Shown piece after piece: positions 34,338 through 47,469 of a DNA stretch of 64,000 nucleotides (positions are counted from its first letter, which is position 1; the number at the start of each line of letters is the position of its first letter). Source of the DNA: Larix kaempferi (Eukaryota; Streptophyta; Pinopsida; Pinales; Pinaceae); the NCBI GenBank assembly GCA_027924585.1, contig BSBM01000486.1, positions 44,634,501 to 44,698,500 on the forward strand, in the 5' to 3' direction. Made by a program: the position numbers and the translations under genes. The notes beneath the pieces are model-generated. The model saw nothing but the letters and a program-made list of their open reading frames with translations. It did no database searches and was not told where the DNA came from.

Positions 34338-36217
34338 CTTTAATATCCCCAATATGATTTATGGAGATACTAACTCAATCATATATATCAAAATCAAAAA
34401 AATTGAAACTAGGTGCAAATTCTAGTTTTTACAAACCAAAATCTACATGTTTCCAACTCACTCCAAATGACACCAAACCCAAACTATTTTTTCGATATGA
34501 CACAATTGATAGGTTTCAAAACCAAGAAGGTCTCAAATAGGGTCATACTAGAAGGATTTACTTCGACATCTTGCACATTTCAGAGTACTTCACACCTGGG
34601 CAGACCATTTGGGTAGACCCAAATGACCGAAGGCAATTTCCCCAGGAATTATGTGGAACTCTTACAAATCTGGTGCAATACTGGAAGAAAATAAGTAGTA
34701 GTGTGGACTAATATTTCATATTTGAGACACATTCTTAGCTCCATAAAATCATGATAGTGGATATTTGGTAACCATACTCAAACTAGGTGCACAAACCACA
34801 TAAAGGAAGAGTACCTCAAATTTGACTAGTAAATACTATTGGTTTCTAGCTCTTTCCAAACACAATGAGGCCCTCCCAAATTCAATCACAGAGGTTCATA
34901 TATACATTAAAACACCACAAAATTCGTTATATGGCTCACAGAGTGATTACAGAGAACACTTGTGTAATATTTACAACACATACATTAAGTTTGTTTTTCC
35001 ATTTGTGCATATTTTTATAAAGGAAGATTTAACAATGGAAAATGGACATGAAATTGTGGGAGAAACACAATGGAACTTTAATTTTATTAGATGGATACTT
35101 TTAGAAATTCCATGTATATAAATACATTTGCAAATACAAATAAATCTATTACATTTGTTAGGAAAATGAAACCAAGAGATGAACAAATCAAAATCTTGGC
35201 AATGCAACCCAATAAAACAGATTTTTCATTACAAAAAATATTTCCTCTTGGAGGATCACAACCCCAAATTATGATATGCATCAATGGTGCACCCTCCACC
35301 TAATACAGGGGTTTTACATCCAATACAACATCCAAGACCCACTTTACACACCAACAGGTGCACCCCCAAAGCTAAAATGCACACCCAATACTGAATCTAG
35401 CTCTTAGAAAACACTATGAAAAGAACACTACTGCAAATGGAACTCTACCACTCCAACAAGAACTCAAACCACGCCGAAAATGGAAAAAAAACAGTTTCTT
35501 GAATATCTATGAAAATAACTGAGTGTTCTTTTCCTCAATCGCCAACTAAAGGATCTCACAATCTCTCAACTAGATCACTGGTTGCAAAGGGGCACATCTC
35601 CCAATGCTAGCAAGGAGAACATCACCCAAGATATGAAAAGCATGGAGCTCTTCAAGTCAATCAACTAATGTCCAAAATATTTGAAATGGAGTGCTCATAC
35701 CTCTTTTATTATCTTCGGTTGGATTTTTTCCCTCCTTCTAGAAATTTCTCCAAAACTAATAACAAAACTTAAGTAATATGAGAGAATAATCACTCATCAC
35801 ACATTAGCATCCCTTTCTAATGTTTTTTTTTTCCTTGGAAAAAAAGCATAATTTTATTTCATCTTCTGAGAACAAAATTACATTCTGAACATATTCACTT
35901 TTAAAAACAAGTGTAACGCTGATGAACAACACCGTTTCGACCAAAAAGAAGGGTCTCCTACATATTATCAAGTAGGTTTTACTTTTTTACAATATCATAA
36001 TAAACCAATAATCAGTCAATATACCCCATCTAGGAATATATCAAGCAATATTTACAAAAAATCTCTCATATAGAGACATCCAAAACAGTAAGATAAACAT
36101 TCCAGTGGCACATGTAGAAACAATAACGGGAGGAGCCAACAACAATGATCAGGGAAGCAGGACATCTCCATCTACAAAGGGATGATGATAGTATTCCTGT
36201 TCTTCCCCATCAATAAC

Positions 36218-39200
36218 TTATTTTATCTTCCATAAACCCAAAGTCAGTTGCAGCCCCGCCTTTGATGCCATGTCCGCTTCCTGGTTATTTTCCCTATAAA
36301 CATGTGTGCAATCAAAGGAATCAAAGGTGATCAGAACCACCTGAATGGAATTCATAATGCTTGTAAGTCTTAGGTTTTGAAAATTTTGAGTGCCTGTAAT
36401 CCAATTAACCACATTTAGTGAATCCCCAAAAATAGAGATGTTTCTTCATCCCTTCTCAATAGCAAACAAAACAAGGAACTTAAGGCTTAGAAATTCAACA
36501 ACATTGTTGCTACCAGCCTCGAGACCCAGAGACATCACAAATAAATTATTTTAAGCAAGATACAGTATATCCCTACCCCCACACAGATTATGTTGTGTGG
36601 CTCCATCAAAAAAACCCAACAGGTGAGACCTATCAATGACTACTAGCTGAATATCCCGCACCCTGTGTGAACCCGGTTTGTAGAGGAAAGTGGGCAAAAG
36701 ACCGCAGCAGGCAGTAGTAGTGATAACAAGGGAGCAAGGCTTTTCGTTGAAGATTAGCTGGTTTCATGCTAGCCATACCCCCCAAAGCACCAACAGAGGT
36801 AGATCTCGAATGCTTTTGAACCGGGGATCATTATACCATGTTCTCCACACAGACTCCAGTGAATCCCCCACCCATCGGCAAAGTTCATTGATCAGTCGTG
36901 AACATTCCATCCATACAACAATGATATAATTAGGACATTGTAAAAAAATATGACATACCGATTCTCCATTCACCTTACACAAGACACACCACCCCGGCCC
37001 TTGTTTATTCCTTCTTTGAAAGGAAATCCCAAGTTGGGACTTTGTTCTCTAGGACACACCACATAAACAGTTGAGCCTTAGGAGGACTCTTAAATTTCCA
37101 CAACTATTTCCACCACCAGGTCTGGTCACCCTGTGCATGATTTTCAGTAAGCCTCAAATATCCGCCTTTGGTGGTATACACCCCTACCGGATCATCATCC
37201 AAAACAAGGTCGTCTACATTATCATCAAGGCAGATATGGTCAAGGGTAGGAGACCTGATATACCTGGAGAGATCAAGTTCCACATCCACAGGAAAACCAA
37301 AAGAGTTGGCCATTCGCCAAGATTGAAAACCCGAAGTAGATTCCACAGGGCCAGCAAGCTGGTGAAGGTACACCAACCCAAAATGTCGCAGGATTTCCAC
37401 CGACCCTTCAGGCAGCAAATGTTGATTTTCACAGCCCACCAATGGATCTTGACCAATCTAAACCAGTCGAACATTTCCAATATTCCAGACCATATCTTTC
37501 TCAATGATATCAAAAGACGTGAAGACTGCTTTCCAGATTACAGATCCACCTAAATGTAACCTCACCGGGCTCCTGATCCAATCCTCGAGCGAGTCGGGGG
37601 AAATATATTTGTGAACCATAACCTACTTCCATAATCCTTCACTCTTGATCAGTCACCACCCACCCTTGGTATCCAGCGCCTTGGAGAAGAGAAAGATATT
37701 TTGCAGACACCATCCCCCCAAAGATTTAGGATTGGCAATCTTGTCCCACTGCACCCAGGGATACACAAAAGTGTCCTCTTTTCCATTCCACAGAAATCGA
37801 GAGCATAGACGTCTTACAGTTTCCAAAATACCTTGGGGGATCCACGACAACGACATCCAATACACAGGGATCACCTTCAGAACTGACTTGACCAGGACTC
37901 ATCTACCCACCCTAGAAAACCACCTGTGGCTCCAGCATTTCAGTCTCTTCTTCAACTTCTCAATCAACTACTTCCAGTCCCAAATTCTATAGTCATTTGG
38001 TTTCAAGTTGAAACTCAAATATTTCAAGCCTTCCTGCAAAGTTAGATGGGTAAAAGGAAAAAACCTAATAAAATATGCCACCTCCGCATCATTAAGAAGA
38101 TTGGTAGTTAGAGTAGATTTTTCCAAGTTGATTTCCATCCCAGTATCCCTGGAGAAAAGTTCCAAGATCTCCCTAAGCTGAAATGCATCCCTTTTTGATC
38201 CTGAACAGAAGATAAGTACATCGTCTACAAACAGTAGATGAGTAATATGGAGATCATGTGCAATCAGACTATCTCTAAAGACACCACGCGTCCTAGCATC
38301 CAAAATAGAATGGCTCAGACCTTCTGCTACCAATAGAAAAAGCAAAGGGGATAATGGGCGTCCCTACTTGAGGCCATGACCCGAGTGAAAAAACGTTGAA
38401 GCAACACTATTGATAAGCACAGAGAAGGATATAGTAGAGATACAACTTATGATCCATCTGATGAAGCCAATGTCAAAACCGAGATGAGTAAGAAGAAGCC
38501 TTAAGAAGAGCCAACTCACTTTATCATAGGCCTTGGACAAGTCAATTTTTAGTACAAGTCCTTTCATCTTCTTTATTTTCATATTGTGCAATCCTTCCTG
38601 AGCCACCCCAATGACCTCATGAATCTGACGGCCTTCCAAGAAGCCGAACTATTTAGCAGAGATATGCTTAGAAAGTATCACCTTAAGGCACCTTGCAATG
38701 GTTTTGGTTACAATCTTGTAAATACAATTGCATAGGGATATAGGTCTAAAATCATTCAGGGAAGTAAGGGACTCCGACTTGGGAATTAATGCAATAAAAG
38801 TAGAGTTAAAATTGGCTGGAATCCTACCAGCTTTCCTAGTATCTTCAACCACTCTCAAAAGGTCTTCTCCAAAAAAATCAAAAAGCTCAAGGAAAAATTC
38901 AATCATCGACCCATTGGGACCGAGACTTTTGTCTTTCTGAAAACTAGAGAGAGCCTCTTTTAATTCTTCCTCTGTGATTTCTTCCATCAAATCTCTATTG
39001 TCCTCATCTTCCACAAAACGAGGGAACAATTGCGCCACTCGGATCACTTCTGCAATAGAAACATGTTCACTAGCCTTAAAAAGAGTTCGAAAATGATTGA
39101 CCCCGGCCTCTGACATACCTTCAAAAGATTGTTGTGATTCACCAAGCTGATTCTCCAGGCTCTAGATAGTATTGGAGGATCACGTTCCTTTTACATAAGC

Positions 39201-40307
39201 ATGAAAAAACTTTGAATTTTCATCTCCACTCTCCATCCAAATATCCCTACTCTTCAGCCTCCAAGTCTCCTCCTTATCCAAAAGAATAGTATTCCTACGA
39301 CCTTCCAGCCGAACCAAGGTGTCTTTGGATTCCTGGTTCAAATAACCCCCCCCATCACCTTCATAGAGTAACGACAAATACCCTTCAATCTGTAAAAGTT
39401 CCAGATTCTCCCTCTGCCTCTTCTCGAAAGCCCACTTCTTAATGGGTTTCTTTAATCTTTTGATGTTTGCAGCAAACTAGAAAGAAGCCGAGCTGGGGTC
39501 CCTAGGACAATAAGGAATCCAATCTAATTTTACCACATCAAAAAAGGATGGATCCTTCAACCAAAATTTGTTAAACTTCAAAGGACTAGGTGATTTATAG
39601 GGTCCATCCAAAAGTTCAAAGAAAATAGGAAACTGATCAGAACAACCTCTACAGCCCACCCAATGCCTCAAATGAAAAAATATATCCACCAGACGTTCCT
39701 CCAGCAAGAACCGATCCAGTCTTTTAGCCACCCGGCTCTCTCCAGCACGATTATTCTTCCAAGTCAGTTTGATGCAAACCGGTTACACATCAATCAAATT
39801 CTTCTCAACCAATTTTAGAGTAAAGAAATCCGTAAGAGGATCAATCTGATCATGAGGACCCCAAACTTCCACTTGTCCTAGGGAAAAATTCAGATCCCCA
39901 CCCAAAATAACAAAATCATTGCTAATCATAGATTTAGAAAACAAGGAATCCCAGAAGGGGATCCTATCAAGATATGGCCCATAGACATTGATAACATTGA
40001 ACTCACCTTCAATGTCTAGAGCTGAAAAGGTCCCACCCAAAACATATTCCATCCCCCACAGATTGGAAACCTTCACCTTCGCTTCATTCCAACCAACAAC
40101 CAACCCTCCAGACCTTCCTCTGGCATCCGAAGCTTTGAAGTTCCAACCCAGAAACCAACATTTCAGACAGGAAATAACAATATCCCTAGCACCCATCGTC
40201 TCCTGTAACATAATGATATCAGGGTGTTCAAGATTGACCACCCTCCACAAAGCTGATCTTTTAAGGGGACCAACAAGACCCCAACAGTTGAAGGACATAA
40301 TTTTCAT
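36218..40307 (-). pseudogene. LINE1 ORF2: endonuclease, reverse transcriptase, RNase H (broken)
   Basis: Starts at ATG 40,307 (MKIMSFNCWGLVGP). The AP-type endonuclease (to about 39,783) shows LQET, NVYGPY and GGDLNFSLG. The RT follows: FRPISLCN, SKAYDKVSW (about 38,520), a worn RQGCPLSP (reads K-stop-GRPLSP) and FVDDV (about 38,217-38,231). Then a zinc-binding-like and linker region, and RNase H at 36,218-36,660 (FFDGAT, EFLSLK, FGDSLNVVNW, HVYRENNQEADMASK). The frame is mostly conserved but cut by about ten stops, most of them TAG or TGA where glutamine, arginine or tryptophan is expected, and by a few frameshifts towards the 3' end. Confidence 0.93.
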
Positions 40308-42218
40308 TTCCGGCCCTTCTTCTGGGATCGCACAGCTCTAAGTGCCTGTTCAATAGAGAATTGTTTCCCTTTCAGCACATCTTCACAAGATTTAGATTGT
40401 GCCTTGGAGATGAAAGACTGACGACCTCTGCTTTTAGTCGGTTTCACCCTACCTTTCCCAAGACCCCCGAGGAGAGTTTAAGCGAGGAGCGAAGAAAATA
40501 ACCAGAGTTAGGGGAATCGGGGGGAGGAAGAGGAGGAGACGAGGATGGAACCTCAACGGGAGAAGGATCAGGATCAGGGGGAAGTGGGGTAAGGGAGACA
40601 ACTGGTAAAGAACCCTTAGTCAGGGTAGTAGGGAAAGGAGGGGTGGAAAGGGGCGTCAATAAATGGGAGGATATGGTCAAATTCCTAAGACCCTCAAGCC
40701 AATTGGGACCCGAAATGGAAACATTTTTCACGAAAAAATTAAAAGACTAAGAGCGAGAGGGAAAAGCAGTACCCGTGAAGGAGGGCACTTGAAGACACGA
40801 AAACGAATGCAGTCCTCCAATTAGCTCCTCAACTTGAGCCGAAGGGGGTCTATCCGCAGGAAGCTCATGTTCACCGTCAGAATCCTGTGATGAAAACCCT
40901 TGAGTAGGTGAAACCAGAGCAAAATGAAAAGCTCTCTCTTCACCGCCTTGTTTCTGACGATGGGAGCCATTAAGAGTCCGCAGTGGATTCAAGCAGTCGG
41001 CCACAAGGTGCCCATATTCATGGCATTAACACCAACAGAAAGGCACATTTTCATAGTACAGCTTCTGCGGGAAAACAAAAGGACCCCCACATAAATCCAT
41101 TCCATCCACCAATCCATCCCTAACATTTATATTCACCAAAATCCGAGCTACCTTCCACTGTTTAGTTTCCTTGAAGGATAAGTTTGCTTCAAGAAATGTG
41201 CCCAGAATATTTCCAGTGTTCCTGAAGTGTTCCTCAGACCAGTGGTGAAGAGGAAGACTCGACAGCCAAACCCACAGTGGGATGGTGTCCATACGCCCCT
41301 ACTAGCATCAAAGATGGGGTCCCAATGTTTGAGTAAAAATGGCGCATGGTCCAGATTCCAGTTCCGGCTAAGAACCCAAAGAGCATGGTCCTCCTGAGTG
41401 AAATGAAAGGAAAACCAGTTTCTGGAAAGTGCCACCACTTCCGGAACGTATCCAAGTTGTCCCAACCAATGTTGCTCAGCCCAACCTACCACCGACTGTA
41501 GAGCAAAGGAACGACCATAAGCCCTTCCAACCAAAGTCAGTTTAATCATCTCCAATACCTGATGGAAGCCAATATCCTCCCCCATAGTGTAATTCACCCC
41601 CTTTCCCTTGTTCTTTAACCACTTCCTGTGAACTTTCTGTCTGGATAAAGTTTCCCCGCCATCATTACACCCCACCAACCTAGTAACCGGACTCGACACC
41701 CTGCAGACAGAGGGATTCGGGAAACCCCGTTGTTCTAGGGTTCCCAAGAAAATCTACTAGAAAGACAGAGTCACTCAGATGGGCTGAGCCAAGCATAGAA
41801 CCCTCAAAATTCGTCGGAAGGCCCCCACCAAATCCATCAGAACCCTGGATGAAACCATCACAATCACCCTTTAGAAAATCAAAGGACTTGCCTTGATTCA
41901 GCGGAGCAACAGGTGAAGAAAACAGAGGGTGGTGAAGACCCGCAAAACCCCACGAAAATCTGCCCAGAACCTCAGCCGCAGAATCCGCACCATAGCATTG
42001 TTGCCCAGAGAACCATTCTGGTGAAAGATAATTGTTTTGAGCACCTGCAGAGGAAAACACAGTAGGAAAGGGTAAATGCACCTGTTTCCCGCAACATCCA
42101 CACCACCCAGCAAAGACCTAGCCTCCACCTCAGCCCTAAAACCTCCACCTGGTGAGGCCCAGAGATCATTGCCCTCCAGGGAATCACTGCCATAATCGAG
42201 CAAATCCTCGTAATCCAT
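40304..42218 (-). pseudogene. LINE1 ORF1: nucleic-acid-binding protein (broken)
   Basis: Starts MDYEDLLDYGSDSLEGNDLW at 42,218. Frame changes lie near 42,080, 41,740 and 41,300. The central DUF4283-like region (MGEDIGFHQVLEMIKLTLVG to LWVWLSSLPLHHWSEEHF) matches LINE2 ORF1 closely. The CCHC knuckle before CHEYGHLVADC is destroyed (first cysteine lost and a TAA inside). A proline-rich tail (PPDPDPSPVEVPSSS) and a basic end (QKKGRK) follow. The stop TGA overlaps the ORF2 ATG (ATGA at 40,304-40,307). Confidence 0.88.
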
Positions 42219-43307
42219 GGAGAAACGAGTAGCAGTAAATGGTGAAAAACAAGGTAGAAATGGGGGTAACAACCCCAATAAAAGGTCCAAAAACACCCCT
42301 ACCTGACGCCAAAAACGAGGTCGTAGCCGTGTGTTAGGTCCGCCATCCCTTGATAAACGTCAACACGCCAAAAGGCCATCTAGTAGGTAGCTGCAGGCTT
42401 TACGGCCACCAGCAGCCCAAGCCGAGGCCATCAAACCCTAGTCGTCACCATATTCTGCCCCTGTATCCTTTCATCACCAAAAACAACACTAACAAATTGT
42501 TCGATCCCTTTCTAATGTTATTTGACCAAGTAAAACATTAATCATCCTTGAAATTCAAATTAGAGGTGCTTAGCTTGATTTTTAGGAAGGTTACACTACC
42601 ATGTGGACCCACTCTAACCTCAAATGCACTCCCACTGGCCAAATTTTGACCATGTAGCTTTTAATGAGATTCTTTAATACTCTTTTGATGTTTCTAATCC
42701 TTCTTGAGCCTTATTGCAAAAATATAGAAGCTTCTATCTTTCATGCTTTTATGTTGCTTTCCCGCTTTTCAGCTTTTAGTTGTTTTTCCTGCTTTTAGCT
42801 GCTTTTTACCATTTTTCTTGAGAAAGACACCTCATATGGGTCCCAATAAACCTTTTATATTACCTCTTTGATCAAATTAAATCAATTTTGCGTTAAAAAT
42901 AAATATTTTTCTTCATACATTCAAATTTATGATTTTACTTAATAACTTTAGGCCAAATTTAATTATTTTCATCAAAGTATTAGAATTAAAAATTTGGGAA
43001 CATGACAATATTTGTCATCTTACTAAACTTCAAACACTATCAGTTCCTTCGTGTATTATAAACTATCTATATGCATGAATATTGGCAATGGTTATGATGG
43101 ACTAATGATTTGATAAGTTAATTCATGAATATATGCATTGGGAATTTCAAAGATTTATCATACAACCAACAATATAGATTGGAACACTTCCGCACACCTT
43201 GGCAACCTTAACTAAATTGAAAAACTTGTGATTGTACTAAGCCTAATTCATCATTAAGCTTTTATGTATAATATTGATAAATCATGCTCGACGATTGGTT
43301 AAATTAA

Positions 43308-43569
43308 ATGGCGATAATTCCAATGTAATGGAAACCAAGTTTCCCATTTATTTAAAAAAAAGCTTATTAAAAAATAAGTTAAGGCGAGTTTCCCATTAAC
43401 TTGCCATAATTTAAGGCAAGTTTCCCATTAACTTGCCTTCCACTACATAGGAATTATCGCCATTCACAAGTGTTTGTTTTTTCCGGATATTATTTAACTA
43501 AACCTTCCACTACATAGGAATTATCGCCATTCACAAGTGTTTGTTTTTTCCGGATATTATTTAACTAAA
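43308..43569. repeat. Fold-back repeat and perfect 67-bp tandem duplication
   Basis: ATGGCGATAATTCC-AATGTAATGGAA (43,309-43,334) is repeated in inverted form as TTCCACTACATAGGAATTATCGCCAT (43,439-43,464), 24 of 26 bases pairing. Between them a 32-bp unit with GTTTCCCATTAACTTGCC is repeated (43,381-43,437). The right arm then belongs to a 67-bp block repeated exactly at 43,436-43,502 and 43,503-43,569. It looks like a small MITE-like or fold-back element; no target duplication was found. Confidence 0.85.
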
Positions 43570-45222
43570 TCATTATCCATCACTTAACTATATCATTCAA
43601 ATTAATAAGCTATAAATTTTTTAAGAGATTTGTTAAAACGTTGAGCTATCCATCGCTATCAACGTAGTCAATACCACCTTCACATAGAAGCATGGTAAAA
43701 AGTGAGGAATGGGGTGGATGTTATGCGTCCACCTCACCATTATATGTTTCTTTGCATCCCTATCCCACACATTAATGTCTACTTGTTTTTTTTAATTGGA
43801 ATGCTATGCTTACTTTTGTTTTTTATTTGGAAAGATGATGCTTTTTATGCTTACTAGGTAGACTTGTCATGTGGATGCCACGTAAGTCTAGTGCCTTTTG
43901 TGGTGTTTTGGATTCATCGTAAAGTAAAGGTGTTGGAATTTTTTGGAGTTTTATGTTAGGTTAGGTGTATGTCTTTTGTTGTGTTTTTTTTGTGTACTAA
44001 GTTGTTCAACTATTGCATAAGCCTTGGGCTTGGCCTCACATCAAATCATGGCTTGAAGGGTTGTATTGTATATGTATGTTTAAATTTGTTGCAGTTATTT
44101 TATGATTTTGGTTGAGTGGTAGCAATGAAGGTTGTTTGTTTTATTTATTTTAATGAAGTCATTTGTGTGTTTACATATATGCGATGTATTATTTTTCAAG
44201 ATTATATGGATGTATCAATTTTTAAGATGTAAAAAATTGGGTCTTTGATCATGAAGGAGGATGCTTAGCACAAATTTTGCATTTTTTTCTTAATTATCTT
44301 TATTTTTATAAAACATTGAGAAATTGATTTGATTGCTAAGTAATGAAATCTATTTGATTATTAAGTAGTTTTGTGGCAAAATAATTTTCTCTTTTGTTAC
44401 AATTTTTTGGTGAAATTATCAAATTTCTATAGCTTCTTTCTTCTAGCAATAGTTATTAGCAACTGCGGAGACATTGCCACCTTGTAGCTCTTGTTTATAT
44501 AATCAGAGAAGCATTTCCTAGATAATATTTTCTCTCTAGTATTTAATAAACTATCAAAATATTGAGTGTGACTAACATTGACATAGATAATAACAAAGTG
44601 ACTTTGCTTTTCATACCAGAAAGTGTTGTTTTGAACTTTCGGTGATTTCCATGCCGTTAATCAAAGTTTTGTTATCAAAAACTCATCAATTTAATTTAGT
44701 AAGATTATGCATAAGTTTTTTACCAATATCCCATGAATTCCTTAAATCTCCATGAAATTGTTGAAAGCTTTAGATCAAAACTAATTTTATCAATCAATGA
44801 AATTATTCAAAGTTTTATTATCAAGATCCCACGTAAAATGTGAAATTATTCAAAGTTTTATTATCAATCTTCTAAAATTATAATATATAATTAAAGAAAT
44901 TTCATTGAATTTATAAAAATATTCCATCAATTAAATAAAATTATATTTTAATTAAAAAAATGATTATCAAAATCTTTATCAATTATATGTAAAGTTTGAT
45001 TATCATTATCCTATCAATTAAGTAAAATTATCAAAATCCCAATCAACTAAACGAAATTATGGAAAATTTTACTATCAATATCTCATGAAATAGGTGAAAC
45101 TATAACATTAACTAGATTTTTTAAAATAAATAAAATAAAATCGTTTTATTAAACTATTAAAAAAAACAAAATTGTTTTATTAAACTGTTATTTTCAAATA
45201 TAATATAATATAATATAATTTA
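43570..45222. other. AT-rich spacer without gene
   Basis: No coding signal. 44,680-45,110 contains many diverged copies of short phrases such as GAAATTATTCAAAGTTTTAT (exact at about 44,799 and 44,842) and TTATCAAAATCCC, a worn tandem array. 43,008-43,307 likewise holds nothing recognisable. Confidence 0.6.
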
Positions 45223-45483
45223 ATTGGAAATTGGAGATGGAGCTAGGTTAACAATATGGTCGAACCCTAGCCACCAGAGGGCCATCGGCGGCCTGCTGCT
45301 GTCAGGCTTTGGCGACTGTAGCCCTGATGGACAGTGCAACGACATGGCGTTTCATCTGTCTCATTTACTGTGCACTAAGCAGTGGATTATGTGTTTACTT
45401 TGTGCATAATTTTAAAACCTAGTTTTTACTTTTTATTGCACCTCTTACCTACTTCATACTACTGTGTTTTTTGTTTACATGCA

Positions 45484-47469
45484 ATGGCTAACTATAATTG
45501 TCAGCTGGATTATACATTTGACACGTCAGATGAATTACCTATCTGGACTCAGCCATCTGGTGTCGGGTGGCATGATGGGGCTTACAATGCAGGGTGTGGT
45601 GTGGACGGTCTCTCAACTAGTGAGAATCGGTTGGATTTGGGGTTTTCACCATCAAATTACCTTGCACTTTCACCAGGCTCTGTGCCGTTGAATGCTCCAA
45701 TACCCTGTATTCCATCTATTTCTCCCTTGAAGGAAGCTATGACATCGCTTTGGTCCTCTGATCAATTCATTAAGGCCATCGAGGGTACAATGGCCGGTAG
45801 GAAAGGCCCTATTTCTGCAATCGGTGGCTACCATGGGAAAGATAGTATTAACATCCCTTCTTCGGACTCACTCCCTGGCTTGAACTCTGCAGAGACTCGG
45901 GAAGGTACGAGATTGGGGTTATTGGAGCTTCATGAACAACGAGTTTTTGCTAGTCCTTGTGTGGGCTCTAGTACTAGCTCTGAAGATTGGGGAGGACGCT
46001 TTTCGGATGATACAACACAAACGGCGAAGTGCAGCAGGAAAATTTGGCTAAAACTGAGCAAGATCAAATATAACTATGCACTTGGGGAAGATATTGAGTG
46101 GCATCAATTGGTTAAGATGACCAGTATCACCCTGGTTGGTAAGGCGTTGGGCAGATCCTTCTCTCTGTGAACCATTGAGGCTTGGGTGGCAGAACATTGG
46201 GTTGCAGAATTGGGCTATACCCCTGAGGTTGTTGAATTAACCCGCAATTGGTTTGCTTTCAACTTTCATAATGAGGAACATGCTAAGTGGGTTCTAAATT
46301 CCAACTGGAGCTGGGACCATTGCCTGGTAATGATTAAGCCTTGGCATCCGATGTTTGATGCTAGCCATGAACGATTGGATTTAGTCCCACTTTGGGTTCG
46401 GCTACCCGACTTACCTCTCCATTACTGGTCAGAGCAGCATTTCAGAGGTATTGGTAACATGATTGGTACTTATTTGGATGGTGATTATAGTTTCCTACAA
46501 ACCCGTCAAAGGAAGGTTGCTCGTATTTTGGTCAATTTAAATATCAGGGATGGGTTGGCACCGGATGTTACTCTCAGCTGGGGACCCTATGTATATGTGC
46601 AGAAACTGGACTATGAAAATGTTCCTTTTAGATGTCGTCGTTGCCATGCCTATGGCCATCCGGTTGCTAAGTGTAAAATACCTTTACGGAGGAAAAATGA
46701 TGGCAGTCAAAAATCTTCTATTGTTGTGGAGGCTACTCCTCAGGTTGAAATTCCATCATCAAAACCCTCCCATACTGTGGTATTGGATGCTACTGCGGAG
46801 CATGGAAATCTTCGGGACTTGGAAGTTCCTCATTCTACTGGCCTTGCTTTATTGGAACCTTATACTAATGCAGAAGTGACTGGAGGCTTACATCAGGATC
46901 CGGTTATGAATGCGCCACAAAGGGATAAATCGGTACTTGTACCAGCATCTATTGAGTTACCTCAACCAGCTTCCTTCTCGGGCCCAGGGACTTTGACTGC
47001 AGGTATTCCTCCTTCCATAAATCCCCTTTCCTTTCATTTTGTTATAAAAAACTTTTCTTTGGAAAATCCGGACTGGTTAGAGGCCTTAAAAAATTTGAAT
47101 ATCTCCCCTGCTATGGAATTGGTGGAACCTTCATGTATCGCTCCTGATCCCCCATCTTCTCTACATACACCTCCGAATCATGGTGTGATGTTGATTGACC
47201 TACCCCCTGAAGCTGATCCTCACCCAGTTGAATCCCCTTCTTCCTCTTCCCTTACCACCTCCTCGGACTCTGGTTATTTTTTACGATCCCTTACTAAAGT
47301 TTCCTCGGGAGGGTTGGGTGCTGGGGTGTGTAAAACGGGTAAAAGCAGAGGCAGGAAGTCTCATCTATCTAAAGCACAATCCAAGGCCAAGATGGATCTG
47401 CTAGAAGGCAAAGAGGTGACTATTGATCGGGTGCTTAGAGCGGTGCATGCCCAGAAGAGGGGGCGTTAA
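45484..47469 (+). pseudogene. LINE2 ORF1: nucleic-acid-binding protein, one premature stop
   Basis: Begins MANYNCQLDYTFDTSDELPI. The DUF4283-like central domain (YALGEDIEWHQLVKMTSITL to LWVRLPDLPLHYWSEQHFRG) is followed by an intact CCHC knuckle CRRCHAYGHPVAKC (about 46,633-46,674), a proline-rich tail (PPEADPHPVESPSSSS) and a basic C-terminus ending QKRGR. One in-frame TGA at 46,168-46,170 (in RSFSL-stop-TIEAW) is the only break over 661 codons; CGA to TGA would explain it. In L1-type elements this protein coats the RNA for retrotransposition. Confidence 0.9.

Larger units (their letters stand above)
35825..42503 (-). mobile_element. LINE1: near-full-length L1-type LINE, 6.7 kb
   Basis: Flanked by a 16-bp target duplication ATCCCTTTCTAATGTT (35,809-35,824 and 42,504-42,519). 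The 3' end (left) has a minus-strand poly-A and the tail GAAATAAAATTATGC. ORF1 (nucleic-acid-binding) precedes ORF2 (endonuclease, RT, RNase H), both decayed. The same family as LINE2 at 45,223-62,462, in opposite orientation. 35,825-36,217 is the 3' UTR. Confidence 0.95.
10600..43007 (-). mobile_element. Gypsy-A: old non-autonomous gypsy-like LTR element carrying four other elements
   Basis: Two LTRs of the same family frame the block: left (3') 10,600-25,550, right (5') 34,339-43,007. The primer site (TGGTATCATATCGTGGT, minus, 34,321-34,337) is just inside the right LTR. A purine-rich tract (GGCGGGGAGGAC, minus) is just inside the left LTR. Removing Copia-B, Copia-D, LINE1 and their target duplications leaves about 7.05 kb: two LTRs of about 1.97 kb and an interior of about 3.1 kb. 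The interior shows a long decayed reading frame with no gag, protease, polymerase or integrase motif, so it behaves like a LARD-type (large, non-autonomous) element. The right LTR ends TTTGGGGACATGACA. LTR divergence is high by eye, consistent with its being the oldest layer. Confidence 0.8.
34339..43007 (-). repeat. 5' LTR of Gypsy-A, split by LINE1
   Basis: Pieces 34,339-35,824 and 42,520-43,007, together about 1.97 kb. The inner end TTTAATATCCCC is the inverted partner of the outer GGGGACATGACA-type end, with TG decayed to TT. The unsplit sequence is at 25,070-25,085 of the other LTR. Confidence 0.85.

Noticed and set aside
45195-45225. Possible LINE2 target duplication (AT-rich match to 62,463-62,490)
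   Set aside because: Both flanks are AT-rich and similar only in composition; no exact match of useful length.
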